DNA from: Chitinophaga niastensis
GTDB taxonomy: Bacteria > Bacteroidota > Bacteroidia > Chitinophagales > Chitinophagaceae
Assembly: GCF_003014755.1 (NCBI RefSeq)
Contig: NZ_PYAW01000001.1
Coordinates: 1,860,001 to 1,924,000, forward strand
Reading direction: 5' to 3'
Length of the DNA: 64,000 bases
Shown: one piece after another, positions 18,218-27,473 of the stretch
Layout of the letters: each line of letters opens with the position of its first letter
How positions within the stretch are numbered: the stretch's first letter is position 1
Made by a program: the position numbers and the translations under genes
Notes under the pieces: model-generated
Told to the model about the DNA's origin: nothing
What the model saw: only the letters and a program-made list of their open reading frames with translations
Database searches by the model: none

Positions 18218-18292
18218 TTGACAATAAAAATTTTGTCAAAAATTTTGACAATAGAATTTTTGTCATTTACTTTGACAAAAATTCTATTGTCA
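18218..18292. promoter_or_regulatory. Array of TTGACA/TGTCAA half sites with a 20-bp perfect inverted repeat
   Basis: The arms at 18246-18265 and 18273-18292 are exact reverse complements (TGACAATAGAATTTTTGTCA on the left) with a 7-bp spacer. Upstream, 18218-18239 is a further imperfect TTGACAAT/TTTGTCAA dyad. The last base of the right arm is the A of the ATG of the broken ATPase gene. This looks like an operator for an autoregulated or repressed gene, or a leader hairpin hiding the start codon. Confidence 0.6.
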
Positions 18293-19470
18293 TGAAAAAC
18301 GTAATTGGACTTCCGGCACGGGGCGAAAATTTTTATCAGCGTACCCGTGAAATAGAGAAGGTGATCCAGTCTTTATCCAACGGAAATAATATACAGATCA
18401 CTGCTCCCCGCAGGATTGGAAAGACATCCATATTATGATATTTATTAGACAATAGCATAGCTGAAAGGCATTACGTATATGTAGATACAGAGAGTGTTGC
18501 AGAAGCATCCTATTTTTATAAGAAGATTTTAGAGAGTATTGTAAATGATCCCAAAATTTCCCGTTCTGTTAAACTGAAATCCGGCCTGGCAGATGCTGGT
18601 AACCGTTTTTTTCAGAAAATTAAAAGTATTAAGCTTTTTAACACTGCATTGGAATTTAATCACGAAGAGACGGTACGTGATTATTATGATGAATTTCAGA
18701 ATTTCCTGACCGGATATGCTATGGTAGAGGAGATTGAGCTGGTTTTACTAATAGATGAATTCCCCCAGACCATTGAAAATATAAGAAAGAAAGACAGTGA
18801 AGCTGCGTTGAATTTTCTGCAAAGGAAACGCGAATTAAGAATTGACCCTATCATTTCAAAAAAAGTAAGATTTATATATACAGGCTCTATTGGTCTTAAC
18901 CAGACGGTATCTTCCATTGGCGCTACTGCCACTATTAATGACCTGGCGTCTATAGAGGTGGAGCCATTATCGGAAACGGAGGCTATGGACCTGTTTAATA
19001 CGTTATTGACCGATAATAACCGTACCATCGATAACAGTGCGAAAGTAGCCCTGAAAGAGGTGCTACAATGGTATATCCCTTTTCATATACAGTTGATTGT
19101 GCAGGAAATTATCCAGGCTACTAATAAGCATAGTGAAGTAACCGGTAAAATTGTAGAAAAAGCTATTGAAGAATTATTAAGTTTAAAACATAAAAATCAT
19201 TTTGATCACTATTACTCTCGTTTGAGAACACATTTTAAAGATGACGCATTTAAATATGCAGATATGTTGTTAAAAGATCTTGCGGAGAAACACACGTTAA
19301 ATAAGAAAGACACTTTGGAATTGGCAGTGAAGTATAAACAGGAAGCCGATTATAGAAAAATTATTGAGAATCTGATGTATGATGGATACATACACTTTAA
19401 TACAACTCAAGGCGTATATCTTTTTAACTCACCTATCCTAAAACGTTGGTGGGAGCGATTTATTTTTTAG
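18292..19470 (+). pseudogene. AAA family ATPase interrupted by an in-frame TGA after Walker A
   Basis: The frame opens at ATG 18292 with a normal ATPase N-terminus and Walker A (TAPRRIGKTSIL), then meets TGA at 18436-18438 (codon 49). The same frame continues YLLDNSIAERHYVYVD and stays open to the TAG at 19468. IGKTSILRYLLD is a frequent motif in this family, so CGA to TGA (one transition) is the simplest explanation. The downstream part includes the Walker B-like LVLLIDEFPQ and a C-terminal winged-helix-like region, and lacks a good restart codon (first TTG at 18649). Either a recent pseudogene, a sequencing error or a recoded stop. The following intact ATPase gene starts two bases after its stop. 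Confidence 0.82.
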
Positions 19471-19472
19471 TT

Positions 19473-21437
19473 ATGAGCATTTTATTGTACAACCCGGACA
19501 GAAAAAACAAGACCGATTTTATAGCTGAATTTGTTATTCGTACAAAGATTTTTGAAGAGATATTGGCGGATATTAAATCCGGTAAGATGATCACCCCGGA
19601 GCAGCATTATTTGTTGTTTGGGCAGCGTGGAGCTGGTAAAACAACCATGTTACTACGGCTGAAATACGCAGTAGAAGATGATCCTAAGCTATCAAAATGG
19701 TTAATCCCTGTTGTTTTTAGTGAAGAGCAGTACAATATCGGCGAATTGGGGAACCTGTGGGAAAGGGTGGCAGAGCATCTTGAAGACTACTATGGGTTTG
19801 ATGGGGTAACCAAAGAAATTGAGCAATATATAGAAAAGGATAATTACGAAGAAGCATCTTTAAAAATCCTTATCAAACATCTTGATCAGTATAAAAAGAA
19901 GATGATTTTATTTGTTGATAATATTGGTCAGTTGTTAGCGAAGTTCAGTGAGCTGGAAGTGAGGAGATTGAGAGAAGTATTACAAACACTACCATATTTC
20001 CGTTTGATAGCAGGATCACCTGTGGCATTGGAAAGTATCTTAGAATATCAACAGCCACTATATGAATTTTTCAAAGTTATTCAGCTAAAAGGATTAACTG
20101 ATGAAGAGAGCATTGTGCTGTTGAGAAAGCTGGCTGTTTTACATCATGAAGAAGATAAGATTGAGCGGATCATTGCAAAATCACCATCTCGGATCACAAC
20201 GCTCAGAACATTGTCTGGTGGTGTTCCACGGACGATGGTGCTGTTGTTCCAGGTTTTTGTGGATAGCGAATATGGAAATGCGTTAAGTGATTTGGAAAAG
20301 GTACTAGATGCAGTTACACCCTTGTATAAGCACAGAATGGATGATCTGCCGCCGCAGCAACAAAAAATTGTAGATGCTGTGGCATTGCATTGGGAAGCTA
20401 TTAGTGTAAAGGATTTGTCTAAGCAGGTTAGGTTGGATAGTAAATTGGTTTCTGCTCAACTGCGTCAATTGGAGAAGAATCAGGTAATTGAAAAACGGGT
20501 AACGAAAACAAAGAACCATATTTACTTATTGCAAGAGCGTTTCTTCAATATCTGGTACCTGATGAGATATGGAAGAAAGCAGGATCGTAACAAGGTGATA
20601 TGGCTGGTAAAGTTTTTGGAAGCCTGGTGCGATAAGCAGGAAATTGAGCAGCGTATTAAGGATTATGTAGAAAAGGCAAAAGAAGGGCTATTAGATAATA
20701 ATGTACTTGATGTTTACGGTCATGCCTATACATTTTTTGAAGACATTAATCCTGAGACTAAATTTCTATTAAAAGAAAGTACTCCTCATTATATTTCATC
20801 CAACATATATTTTACGGAGACAGATTTTTATAGCTTGTTGAATAAGGCTTTGCATAGAAAGGATTATGATGCTTTTGTCAGGATAGCGGTGAGTAAGAAT
20901 ATATCCCAGAATGAGGAACGATATAAATTCTATGAATATATAAGAACTCACCTTTATGACATGGAGCTATGCATGGCAATAAGAGCAGGGATCGGAAACA
21001 GGATTGGTCTTACGGGAAGAGGAGAACACCAGGTTGCTTATTTATATATTGTGACAATGTTTATCTGGAGTAGAGAATTGTTATATAGGGATCATGAAGT
21101 TCCGGACATTGCAGCGTCAGTAGTAAAACTTCTAGTTCAATGGCTGCCTAGGTTTAATTTTGACAGACTTACAATAAATGAAGAAAGCGATTTTTATGGT
21201 ATTATTCTCACACTTTTGAAGGCAGAGTATTATCAATTAGCTCTTAAAATATTTAGCTCAATCCCATTTCTATGTAAGGACCAGAGAATAATGTACCTTT
21301 TAACTAAGTACATGGCATCTGGAAAGGCGGAAGATACTTTTTTATCTGTGGGATCAGAATACAGAGAGGCGATTCTTATGTGTCTCAAACGAATGTCTGA
21401 GGTTAACTTGAAACTCGCTCGGAACAGGAAAAAATGA
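19473..21437 (+). CDS. AAA family ATPase with winged helix, STAND-like
   Basis: From the ATG at 19473 this is 654 residues; a TTG at 19446 would overlap the previous gene. Walker A is GQRGAGKTT (residues 50-58) and Walker B is KKMILFVDNIGQ. A sensor region (RLIAGSPVAL) and an arm with LTDEESIVLLRKLA follow, then a winged helix (LDSKLVSAQLRQLEKNQVIEKR) and a long helical C-terminus without recognised catalytic motifs. The layout resembles ORC/Cdc6- and STAND-like ATPases of prokaryotic genomes, some of which act in signalling or defence. Its function is unknown. It is only 2 bp from the broken ATPase gene, so the two were probably one operon and may have worked together. Confidence 0.72.
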   Translation: MSILLYNPDRKNKTDFIAEFVIRTKIFEEILADIKSGKMITPEQHYLLFGQRGAGKTTMLLRLKYAVEDDPKLSKWLIPVVFSEEQYNIGELGNLWERVAEHLEDYYGFDGVTKEIEQYIEKDNYEEASLKILIKHLDQYKKKMILFVDNIGQLLAKFSELEVRRLREVLQTLPYFRLIAGSPVALESILEYQQPLYEFFKVIQLKGLTDEESIVLLRKLAVLHHEEDKIERIIAKSPSRITTLRTLSGGVPRTMVLLFQVFVDSEYGNALSDLEKVLDAVTPLYKHRMDDLPPQQQKIVDAVALHWEAISVKDLSKQVRLDSKLVSAQLRQLEKNQVIEKRVTKTKNHIYLLQERFFNIWYLMRYGRKQDRNKVIWLVKFLEAWCDKQEIEQRIKDYVEKAKEGLLDNNVLDVYGHAYTFFEDINPETKFLLKESTPHYISSNIYFTETDFYSLLNKALHRKDYDAFVRIAVSKNISQNEERYKFYEYIRTHLYDMELCMAIRAGIGNRIGLTGRGEHQVAYLYIVTMFIWSRELLYRDHEVPDIAASVVKLLVQWLPRFNFDRLTINEESDFYGIILTLLKAEYYQLALKIFSSIPFLCKDQRIMYLLTKYMASGKAEDTFLSVGSEYREAILMCLKRMSEVNLKLARNRKK

Positions 21438-21503
21438 CAACCCACTGGCTACCTTTTCTTTTTGGAAAAGTGAGATAATGCTATTCTGTTATATCAAATA
21501 GAA

Positions 21504-21541
21504 AAAGGGTGAGCAGATCTACATCTTCCCACCCTTTCTTT
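21504..21541. terminator. Bidirectional terminator between ATPase and mnmA
   Basis: AAAGGGTG (21504-21511) and CACCCTTT (21530-21537) form an 8-bp stem, with A-rich sequence on the left and a CTTTTTTA run on the right. It lies between convergent genes and can serve both. Confidence 0.7.
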
Positions 21542-21560
21542 TTTATCTGAAATTAAATAT

Positions 21561-22667
21561 CTACAACATCGGTGTTCCTCTTTGAATTACACCACCACCA
21601 ATCACATCATCTCCTTCATAAAATACGGCTGACTGCCCCGGGGCAATGCCTTTTACGCTTTCGTAGAAGTTTACTTTTACCAGTCCGTTTTCGTTGTAGA
21701 GGTTGCTGAGTGCACCTTTATCTTTATAACGGATTTTGGTGATGGCTTCCATGCCTTCCGGGATGGTTTCGTATTTGCCCATGTTGATACCGCTGACAAA
21801 CATTTCGTTTTTCTGCAGTTCATCTTCATTGCCTAATACGACGGTGTTTGTTTCCGGGATGATCTCTGTTACAAATACAGGGCGTCCAAGGGCGATATCG
21901 AGCCCTTTACGCTGTCCAACAGTATAAAAGGGGTAACCCTTATGATGCCCCACGATCGTGCCGTCTGCCAGTACAAAATTGCCACCGTTTACCCTTTCTT
22001 CCAATCCTTCTACCTTTCTCTTCAGAAACCCACGGTAATCGTTATCGGGCACGAAGCATATTTCATAGCTTTCTGCTTTTTTAGCGAGTTCGGGGTAACC
22101 GAAATCGAAAGCCATTTGCCTGATTTCTGTTTTGCGGTATTGGCCCAGCGGAAGTATGGTACGTGCCAGTACATCCTGCTGAATGCCCCACAGCACATAG
22201 CTCTGGTCTTTGGTTTCGTCTGCGCCTTTGCTGATCACATAACGGCCGTTGTCATGCTGACGGATCTTTCCGTAGTGGCCGGTTGCAATAAACTCACAGT
22301 CCATAGCATCTGCACGTTTCATCAGTGCACGCCATTTGATATGTGTATTACACAGTACACACGGGTTGGGTGTGCGTCCTGCAATATATTCCTCGACAAA
22401 ATTATTAACTACGAAATCACCGAATTCATCGCGGATATCCAGCACAAAATGTGGAAATCCATGGTGCACCGCCGCCGCGCGGGCATCATTAAAAGAATCG
22501 AGGTTACAGCAGCCGGTTTCCTTTTTACTGGAACCCGCAGATGCATAATCCCAGGTTTTCATGGTGATACCCACCACTTCATAGCCTTGCTCATGCATCA
22601 TCAGCGCTGTAACAGTACTGTCTATACCACCGCTCATGGCTACCAGCACTTTACCATGCTTGCTCAT
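21561..22667 (-). CDS. mnmA: tRNA-specific 2-thiouridylase MnmA
   Basis: This 368-residue enzyme makes 2-thiouridine at the wobble position of Lys, Glu and Gln tRNAs. The PP-loop is MSGGIDSTVT near residue 13. The catalytic cysteine lies in NPCVLCNTHIKW (about 101-104) and the second in SYEICFVPDNDYRGFL (about 200), the pair that forms the persulfide-relay disulfide. Length is normal for the family. It is monocistronic, with a terminator at its end and a candidate TAATTTTG promoter element just upstream. Confidence 0.96.
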   Translation of the reverse strand: MSKHGKVLVAMSGGIDSTVTALMMHEQGYEVVGITMKTWDYASAGSSKKETGCCNLDSFNDARAAAVHHGFPHFVLDIRDEFGDFVVNNFVEEYIAGRTPNPCVLCNTHIKWRALMKRADAMDCEFIATGHYGKIRQHDNGRYVISKGADETKDQSYVLWGIQQDVLARTILPLGQYRKTEIRQMAFDFGYPELAKKAESYEICFVPDNDYRGFLKRKVEGLEERVNGGNFVLADGTIVGHHKGYPFYTVGQRKGLDIALGRPVFVTEIIPETNTVVLGNEDELQKNEMFVSGINMGKYETIPEGMEAITKIRYKDKGALSNLYNENGLVKVNFYESVKGIAPGQSAVFYEGDDVIGGGVIQRGTPML

Positions 22668-22686
22668 TTGGAAAAGTTTAAGGATG

Positions 22687-22694
22687 CAAAATTA
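22687..22694 (-). promoter_or_regulatory. Candidate -7 element of mnmA
   Basis: On the minus strand this reads TAATTTTG, matching TAnnTTTG, 20 bp before the mnmA start. No TTG is found at the right distance upstream, so the match is partial. Confidence 0.3.
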
Positions 22695-22878
22695 CTTAAA
22701 TTCCAGCCAACGGCCATCTATCCTTTATCGATCCTGACAATGGGCGGATTGATTCTGACTATATCCGTAATATCATTTTAACGACTTTTAGCTATTATTT
22801 CCCTCAAACACTACAAAATGTTAATTATGAATTATATATTTATTGGATTAAGTACCCTTTTAGCATAAATTAGTCGCG

Positions 22879-24372
22879 ATGCTACCCATATTAAGTAAAG
22901 AGTTTATATTAAAAAAACAGGATTCCGGCGTTCATGAAAAATCTTTCAACTTTCCGGAAAAGATCCTGCAATTTGGCACCGGTGTACTGCTACGTGGCCT
23001 GGTGGATTATCTTGTGGACAAAGCAAACCGGCAAGGGATCTACGAAGGAAGGATTGTAGTGGTGAAATCCACGGAAGGAAATACCGCTGAATTTTCTAAT
23101 CAGGACAACCTGTACACTACGCATATTAAAGGCATTACCCAGGGAGAACTGGTTGATAAGGTACTGATCAATGCTGCTATTAGCCGTGTTTTGCAATCGA
23201 ATGCAAATTGGGAAGAGATTTTAGACGCTGTGCATCAGCCTGCTTTGCAGACTATTATCTCCAACACAACGGAAGTAGGGATCCAATATGTACCGGAAAA
23301 AATAGCTGATGGCGTACCCGCTTCTTTCCCCGGCAAATTACTGGCGATATTGTGGGAGCGTTTTCAATATTTTAATGGCAGTACCAACACCGGCTTTGTG
23401 ATTGTACCTACTGAACTGGTAGTAGATAATGGCCATCTCCTGAAGGAAATTGTATTGCAGCTGGCCGCTTTCAACGAGATGCCGGCCGCATTTATACAAT
23501 GGATAAATGCAGATAATCACTTCTGTAATTCGCTGGTAGACCGCATTGTACCTGGTAAACCGCGCAATCTCGCGGAAATGGAACAGCAGGCAGGTTACAT
23601 CGATAAATTGTGGATTGAAGTAGAGCCATTCCTGTTATGGGCTATCGAAGGAAATGAAAAGGTCCGTTCTGTATTGTCTTTTTATAAGGCAGATGAAAGA
23701 ATGCTCATTGCACCCAGCATTACACCTTTCAGGGAACAGAAGCTGCGTATCCTGAATGGCAGTCACACCGTAGCAGTGCCACTGGCCTTCCTTTCAGGGC
23801 TTAATACTGTATACGAATGCATGAAGGATGAGTATATGAGTCATTTTTTCCGTGAAGTAATTCTGCAGGAAATATTGCCTACCATCGCTGATGCATGCCC
23901 TACTGCAACCGCCTTTGCACAGGATGTACTGGATCGTTTTGCTAATCCCTTTATTGCACATAAACTTATCAGCATCACTTTCCAGGAGAGCTCAAAAATG
24001 AATGCACGTAATGTGCGCACACTGGTACGCTACTACGAAAAAAATCAATCCCTGCCAGCACATATGTGCCTGGGATTTGCTGCCATGCTGCTTTTCCTGC
24101 AACCTACACGGGTAGAAGACGGAAAATATTACGGCAGCAGAGGCACCGAAGAATATGTGATTACAGATGATAATGCACACATCTTTGCAGATTATTGGCA
24201 TCATCATACTTCCGTTAAACAACTGGTGCAGGATGTTTGTCATGATAACCGTTTGTGGGAAACCAACCTGGCCGGTATTCCCGGCTTTGTGCGTACTGTA
24301 GCGGATTATTTACAGGAGCTGAAACAGGATGGGGTGAAAGAATTTGTACAATTGCTGAATCAAAAAAAATAA
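22879..24372 (+). CDS. uxaB: Tagaturonate reductase (altronate oxidoreductase)
   Basis: This 497-residue enzyme belongs to the polyol-specific long-chain (mannitol) dehydrogenase family. The nucleotide-binding motif is FGTGVLLRG (32-40) and the catalytic lysine block is KLRILNGSHT starting at Lys288. UxaB reduces tagaturonate to altronate with NADH. The next gene is uxaC, which makes tagaturonate from galacturonate. Homologous fructuronate reductases (UxuB) are similar, but this length, N-terminus and neighbours (uxaA, not uxuA) favour UxaB. It is the first gene of a run of five closely spaced genes that ends with the transporter. Confidence 0.9.
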   Translation: MLPILSKEFILKKQDSGVHEKSFNFPEKILQFGTGVLLRGLVDYLVDKANRQGIYEGRIVVVKSTEGNTAEFSNQDNLYTTHIKGITQGELVDKVLINAAISRVLQSNANWEEILDAVHQPALQTIISNTTEVGIQYVPEKIADGVPASFPGKLLAILWERFQYFNGSTNTGFVIVPTELVVDNGHLLKEIVLQLAAFNEMPAAFIQWINADNHFCNSLVDRIVPGKPRNLAEMEQQAGYIDKLWIEVEPFLLWAIEGNEKVRSVLSFYKADERMLIAPSITPFREQKLRILNGSHTVAVPLAFLSGLNTVYECMKDEYMSHFFREVILQEILPTIADACPTATAFAQDVLDRFANPFIAHKLISITFQESSKMNARNVRTLVRYYEKNQSLPAHMCLGFAAMLLFLQPTRVEDGKYYGSRGTEEYVITDDNAHIFADYWHHHTSVKQLVQDVCHDNRLWETNLAGIPGFVRTVADYLQELKQDGVKEFVQLLNQKK

Positions 24373-24381
24373 TCATAGTAT

Positions 24382-25776
24382 ATGAAAGAATTTTTGTCCG
24401 AAGATTTTTTATTACAAACGGAAACGGCTAAACGATTATATTTTGATTATGCCCGATCCATGCCGGTAATAGATTATCACAACCATTTACCACCGGATGA
24501 AATAGCGCAGAATAAATCATTTGAAAACCTGACTGCCATGTGGCTGAAAGGGGATCACTATAAATGGCGCGCCATGCGTGCCAATGGTGTGGCAGAGGAA
24601 TATATTACGGGTGCTGCTGATGACTATACTAAGTTTCGCCACTGGGCTGCTACCACACCTTATACCATGCGTAACCCTTTGTATCACTGGTCGCACATGG
24701 AATTAAAGAATCCATTTGGCATCACTGATCTGCTGAACGAAAAAACGGCGGAAAAAATATATCACGATTGTAACGCACAACTACCGCGTTTCACCACGCA
24801 AAGGCTGTTGCAGCATTATAAAGTAGATGTATTGTGCACGACAGATGATCCAACTGATTCGCTGGAGCATCACCAGGCCATTGCCCATAACCCTTTTGGT
24901 ACCCGCGTGTTGCCTACTTTTCGCCCGGATAAGGCCATGGCAGTAGACAATCCCGAAGTGTTCAATGCCTTTGTGAATAAGTTAGCAGCTGTTACCAACA
25001 AAGACATCAACAACTATGATGATCTGCTGGAAGCACTGCATGGGCGTCACACTTATTTTCATGAAATGGGTTGCCGCCTGAGCGATCACGGACTCAATAC
25101 GTTTTACTTTAATAACTATACCGGGAAAGACCTGGAAGAGATTTTTTACAGGGCAAGGAACAAGGGCGTTGTTACCGCTTATGAAAATGCACAGTTTAAA
25201 ACAGCCATGCTACTGGCTATTTGTGAGTGGAACCATGAAAGAGACTGGGCACAACAGTTTCATACAGGCGCTATCCGCAATAACAATTCCCGCCTCGTGC
25301 AATTGTTAGGGGCTGATGCCGGCGTTGATTCTATTGGCGACTGGAGCATGGCGGAAACGATGAGTGCTTTCTTCAATGCACTGGATAAAAAAGATAAGCT
25401 GGCTAAGACGATCATCTACAATCTTAATCCTGCGCACAATGAAGTATTTGCCACTATGGCCGGTAACTTCCAGGATGGCACCGTGCCAGGTAAGATCCAA
25501 TATGGGTCGGGCTGGTGGTTCCTGGATCAGAAAGACGGCATGGAGAAGCAAATGAATGCTTTGAGCAATATGGGCTTGCTGAGCCGTTTTGTGGGTATGT
25601 TAACTGATTCCAGAAGTTTTCTATCTTATTCCCGTCATGAATATTTTCGCCGTATTTTGTGTAACCTTATCGGGAATGATGTAGAAAATGGTGAGCTACC
25701 AAATGATATTACCTGGTTGGGAAAAATGGTACAGGATATTTGTTACAATAACGCTAAAGCATATTTTGGATTTTAA
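24382..25776 (+). CDS. uxaC: Glucuronate/galacturonate isomerase
   Basis: This 464-residue amidohydrolase-fold isomerase shows the PVIDYHNHLPPDEIA block with metal-binding His33 and His35, then LCTTDDPTDSLEHHQ and AGVDSIGDWSMAETMSAF typical of UxaC. It converts D-glucuronate to fructuronate and D-galacturonate to tagaturonate. It starts 9 bp after uxaB, and its last base is the first base of the kinase start codon, so translation is probably coupled. Confidence 0.95.
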   Translation: MKEFLSEDFLLQTETAKRLYFDYARSMPVIDYHNHLPPDEIAQNKSFENLTAMWLKGDHYKWRAMRANGVAEEYITGAADDYTKFRHWAATTPYTMRNPLYHWSHMELKNPFGITDLLNEKTAEKIYHDCNAQLPRFTTQRLLQHYKVDVLCTTDDPTDSLEHHQAIAHNPFGTRVLPTFRPDKAMAVDNPEVFNAFVNKLAAVTNKDINNYDDLLEALHGRHTYFHEMGCRLSDHGLNTFYFNNYTGKDLEEIFYRARNKGVVTAYENAQFKTAMLLAICEWNHERDWAQQFHTGAIRNNNSRLVQLLGADAGVDSIGDWSMAETMSAFFNALDKKDKLAKTIIYNLNPAHNEVFATMAGNFQDGTVPGKIQYGSGWWFLDQKDGMEKQMNALSNMGLLSRFVGMLTDSRSFLSYSRHEYFRRILCNLIGNDVENGELPNDITWLGKMVQDICYNNAKAYFGF

Positions 25777-26774
25777 TGAAGCCGGTAAAAGTTATCACAT
25801 TCGGAGAAATATTGTTGCGTTTGTCGCCTGAACTGGCGCAAAACACGGCCGCTATTTACGTAGGCGGCGCAGAAGCCAATGTAGCAGCGGCGCTGGCGCA
25901 ATGGGGCACACCTGTTGCTTATATCAGCAAGGTGCCTGAAAACGGGTTATCGAAAGATGTGCTGCAACAGTTGAGCACACGCGGTATTTATACAGACAGA
26001 ATGCTGTGGGGAGGCGACCGTATCGGTATTTATTACCTGGCACAGGGCAGTGACCTGAAGCATGCGGAAGTAGTATACGATCGTAAGTATTCTTCTTTTA
26101 GCCAGATTGAACCAGGCACTGTTAACTGGGAAGCGTTGCTGGGCGATGCGGAATGGTTTCACTGGAGTGCTATTACACCCGCTTTAAACCCGGATGCAGC
26201 AGCCGTTTGCAGGGAAATACTGGAAGCAGCCACCAGAAAAGGAATGACCATCTCCACAGATCTTAATTACCGCAGTAAGTTGTGGCAGTATGGCAAAAGG
26301 CCTGCTGCTGTAATGCCGGAGCTGGTGCAATATTGTGATGTGGTAATGGGAAATATCTGGGCGGCCAACAATATGCTGGATACTTCACTGGACACAGCAG
26401 CGCTGGAAGCTGATACCAAAGTTGCTTATCTGAAAGAGGCTGAACGTGTAGCTGCGGAGATAACGGAAAGGTATACACGTTGTAAACGGGTTGCGTTTAC
26501 GTTTCGTTTCAGTAAGGCTGCTACGCATAATCAGTATTATGCTTTTTACTATAATGCCGGACAGGTAAGCATTTCCCGCGAATATGATACCAATGAGGTA
26601 GTAGACCGGGTAGGTAGCGGGGATTGTTTTATGGCCGGATTGATACATGCGCAGTTGCATGAACTGGATGATCAGCAGATCATTTCTTTTGCTGCTGCTG
26701 CCGCTTATTCCAAATTTTTTGTGAAAGGTGATTTTAATACCACCTCCGCTGATGATATTTTAAAACTTATATAG
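25776..26774 (+). CDS. kdgK: 2-keto-3-deoxygluconate kinase (PfkB family)
   Basis: This 332-residue sugar kinase has the PfkB N-terminal motif VGGAEANVAAAL and the C-terminal signature DRVGSGDCFMAG (residues 277-288) with Asp283 as the catalytic base. PfkB kinases vary in substrate, but the surrounding uxaABC and aldolase genes identify KDG, giving 2-keto-3-deoxy-6-phosphogluconate. It overlaps uxaC by one base and is followed by the aldolase after 1 bp. Confidence 0.88.
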   Translation: MKPVKVITFGEILLRLSPELAQNTAAIYVGGAEANVAAALAQWGTPVAYISKVPENGLSKDVLQQLSTRGIYTDRMLWGGDRIGIYYLAQGSDLKHAEVVYDRKYSSFSQIEPGTVNWEALLGDAEWFHWSAITPALNPDAAAVCREILEAATRKGMTISTDLNYRSKLWQYGKRPAAVMPELVQYCDVVMGNIWAANNMLDTSLDTAALEADTKVAYLKEAERVAAEITERYTRCKRVAFTFRFSKAATHNQYYAFYYNAGQVSISREYDTNEVVDRVGSGDCFMAGLIHAQLHELDDQQIISFAAAAAYSKFFVKGDFNTTSADDILKLI

Positions 26775-26775
26775 T

Positions 26776-27438
26776 ATGGCACCAAGTCCTGAAACAATTA
26801 TAGCTGCATTTGAGCAGAGCGGGATCATTCCTGTTTTTTATCATGACGATTCCGATGTTTGTTGCCATGTGCTGCAAGCCTGTTATGACGGTGGTTTGCG
26901 GATATTTGAATTTACCAGCAGGGGAGAAAATGCGCGCAAGAATTTCGCAATCATGCGTGATAAAAAGATAGCTACGATGCCGGATTTATACCTGGGTATC
27001 GGAACTATTAAAAATGCTGCTGATGCCGCAGTATATACCGGAATGGGGGCCGACTTTATTGTGAGTCCGGTTACTGATCCGGAAACCGGTGCTTATTGTA
27101 AATCTGAAAATATCCTGTGGATCCCGGGTTGTATGACGCCTACAGAGATATTTGTTGCAGAGAAGAGCGGGGCAAAGCTGGTGAAGCTGTTCCCGGGTAA
27201 TGTACTGGGACCATCCTTTGTAAGAGCAATTAAGCCACTGTTCCCACAAATGAAATTTATGCCAACCGGAGGTGTAGAACCCACGCAGATAAGTATGGAC
27301 TCCTGGTTTGATGAAGGTGTAATATGTGTAGGAATGGGTTCCAATCTACTGTCAAAATCCCTTATTGAAAGTAATGACTGGTTATCCCTGAAACAAAAAA
27401 TAATGCAAACGTTTGCAATTCTCAAAGCGATGCACTAA
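26776..27438 (+). CDS. KDPG/KHG aldolase (2-dehydro-3-deoxyphosphogluconate aldolase)
   Basis: This 220-residue class I aldolase of the Eda family has the substrate-binding FEFTSRGENA, the Schiff-base lysine Lys137 in KLVKLFPGN, and the phosphate-binding FMPTGGVEP loop. It splits KDPG into pyruvate and glyceraldehyde 3-phosphate, ending the pathway. The last codons contain the palindrome TGCAAACGTTTGCA (27404-27417), which looks like a LacI-type operator for the following transporter, so the coding end and a regulatory site overlap. Confidence 0.92.
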   Translation: MAPSPETIIAAFEQSGIIPVFYHDDSDVCCHVLQACYDGGLRIFEFTSRGENARKNFAIMRDKKIATMPDLYLGIGTIKNAADAAVYTGMGADFIVSPVTDPETGAYCKSENILWIPGCMTPTEIFVAEKSGAKLVKLFPGNVLGPSFVRAIKPLFPQMKFMPTGGVEPTQISMDSWFDEGVICVGMGSNLLSKSLIESNDWLSLKQKIMQTFAILKAMH

Positions 27439-27443
27439 CTTAA
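27404..27443 (+). promoter_or_regulatory. LacI-type operator and promoter candidate for the hexuronate transporter
   Basis: The 14-bp perfect palindrome TGCAAACGTTTGCA (27404-27417) contains a TTG (27413-27415). After exactly 20 bases comes TAACTTAA (27436-27443), a partial match to TAnnTTTG. The MFS gene starts 31 bp later. Binding of a repressor here would cover the -33 element. Similar arrangements stand before susC and the first DUF2264 gene. Confidence 0.6.
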
Positions 27444-27473
27444 GGCCACTTTATAAATTCCAAATCGACCGTA

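Noticed and set aside
18217..18226. TTGACA as a sigma-70 -35 box
   Set aside because: Bacteroidota promoters use TTG and TAnnTTTG; the many TTGACA/TGTCAA copies here are better seen as half sites of a dyad.
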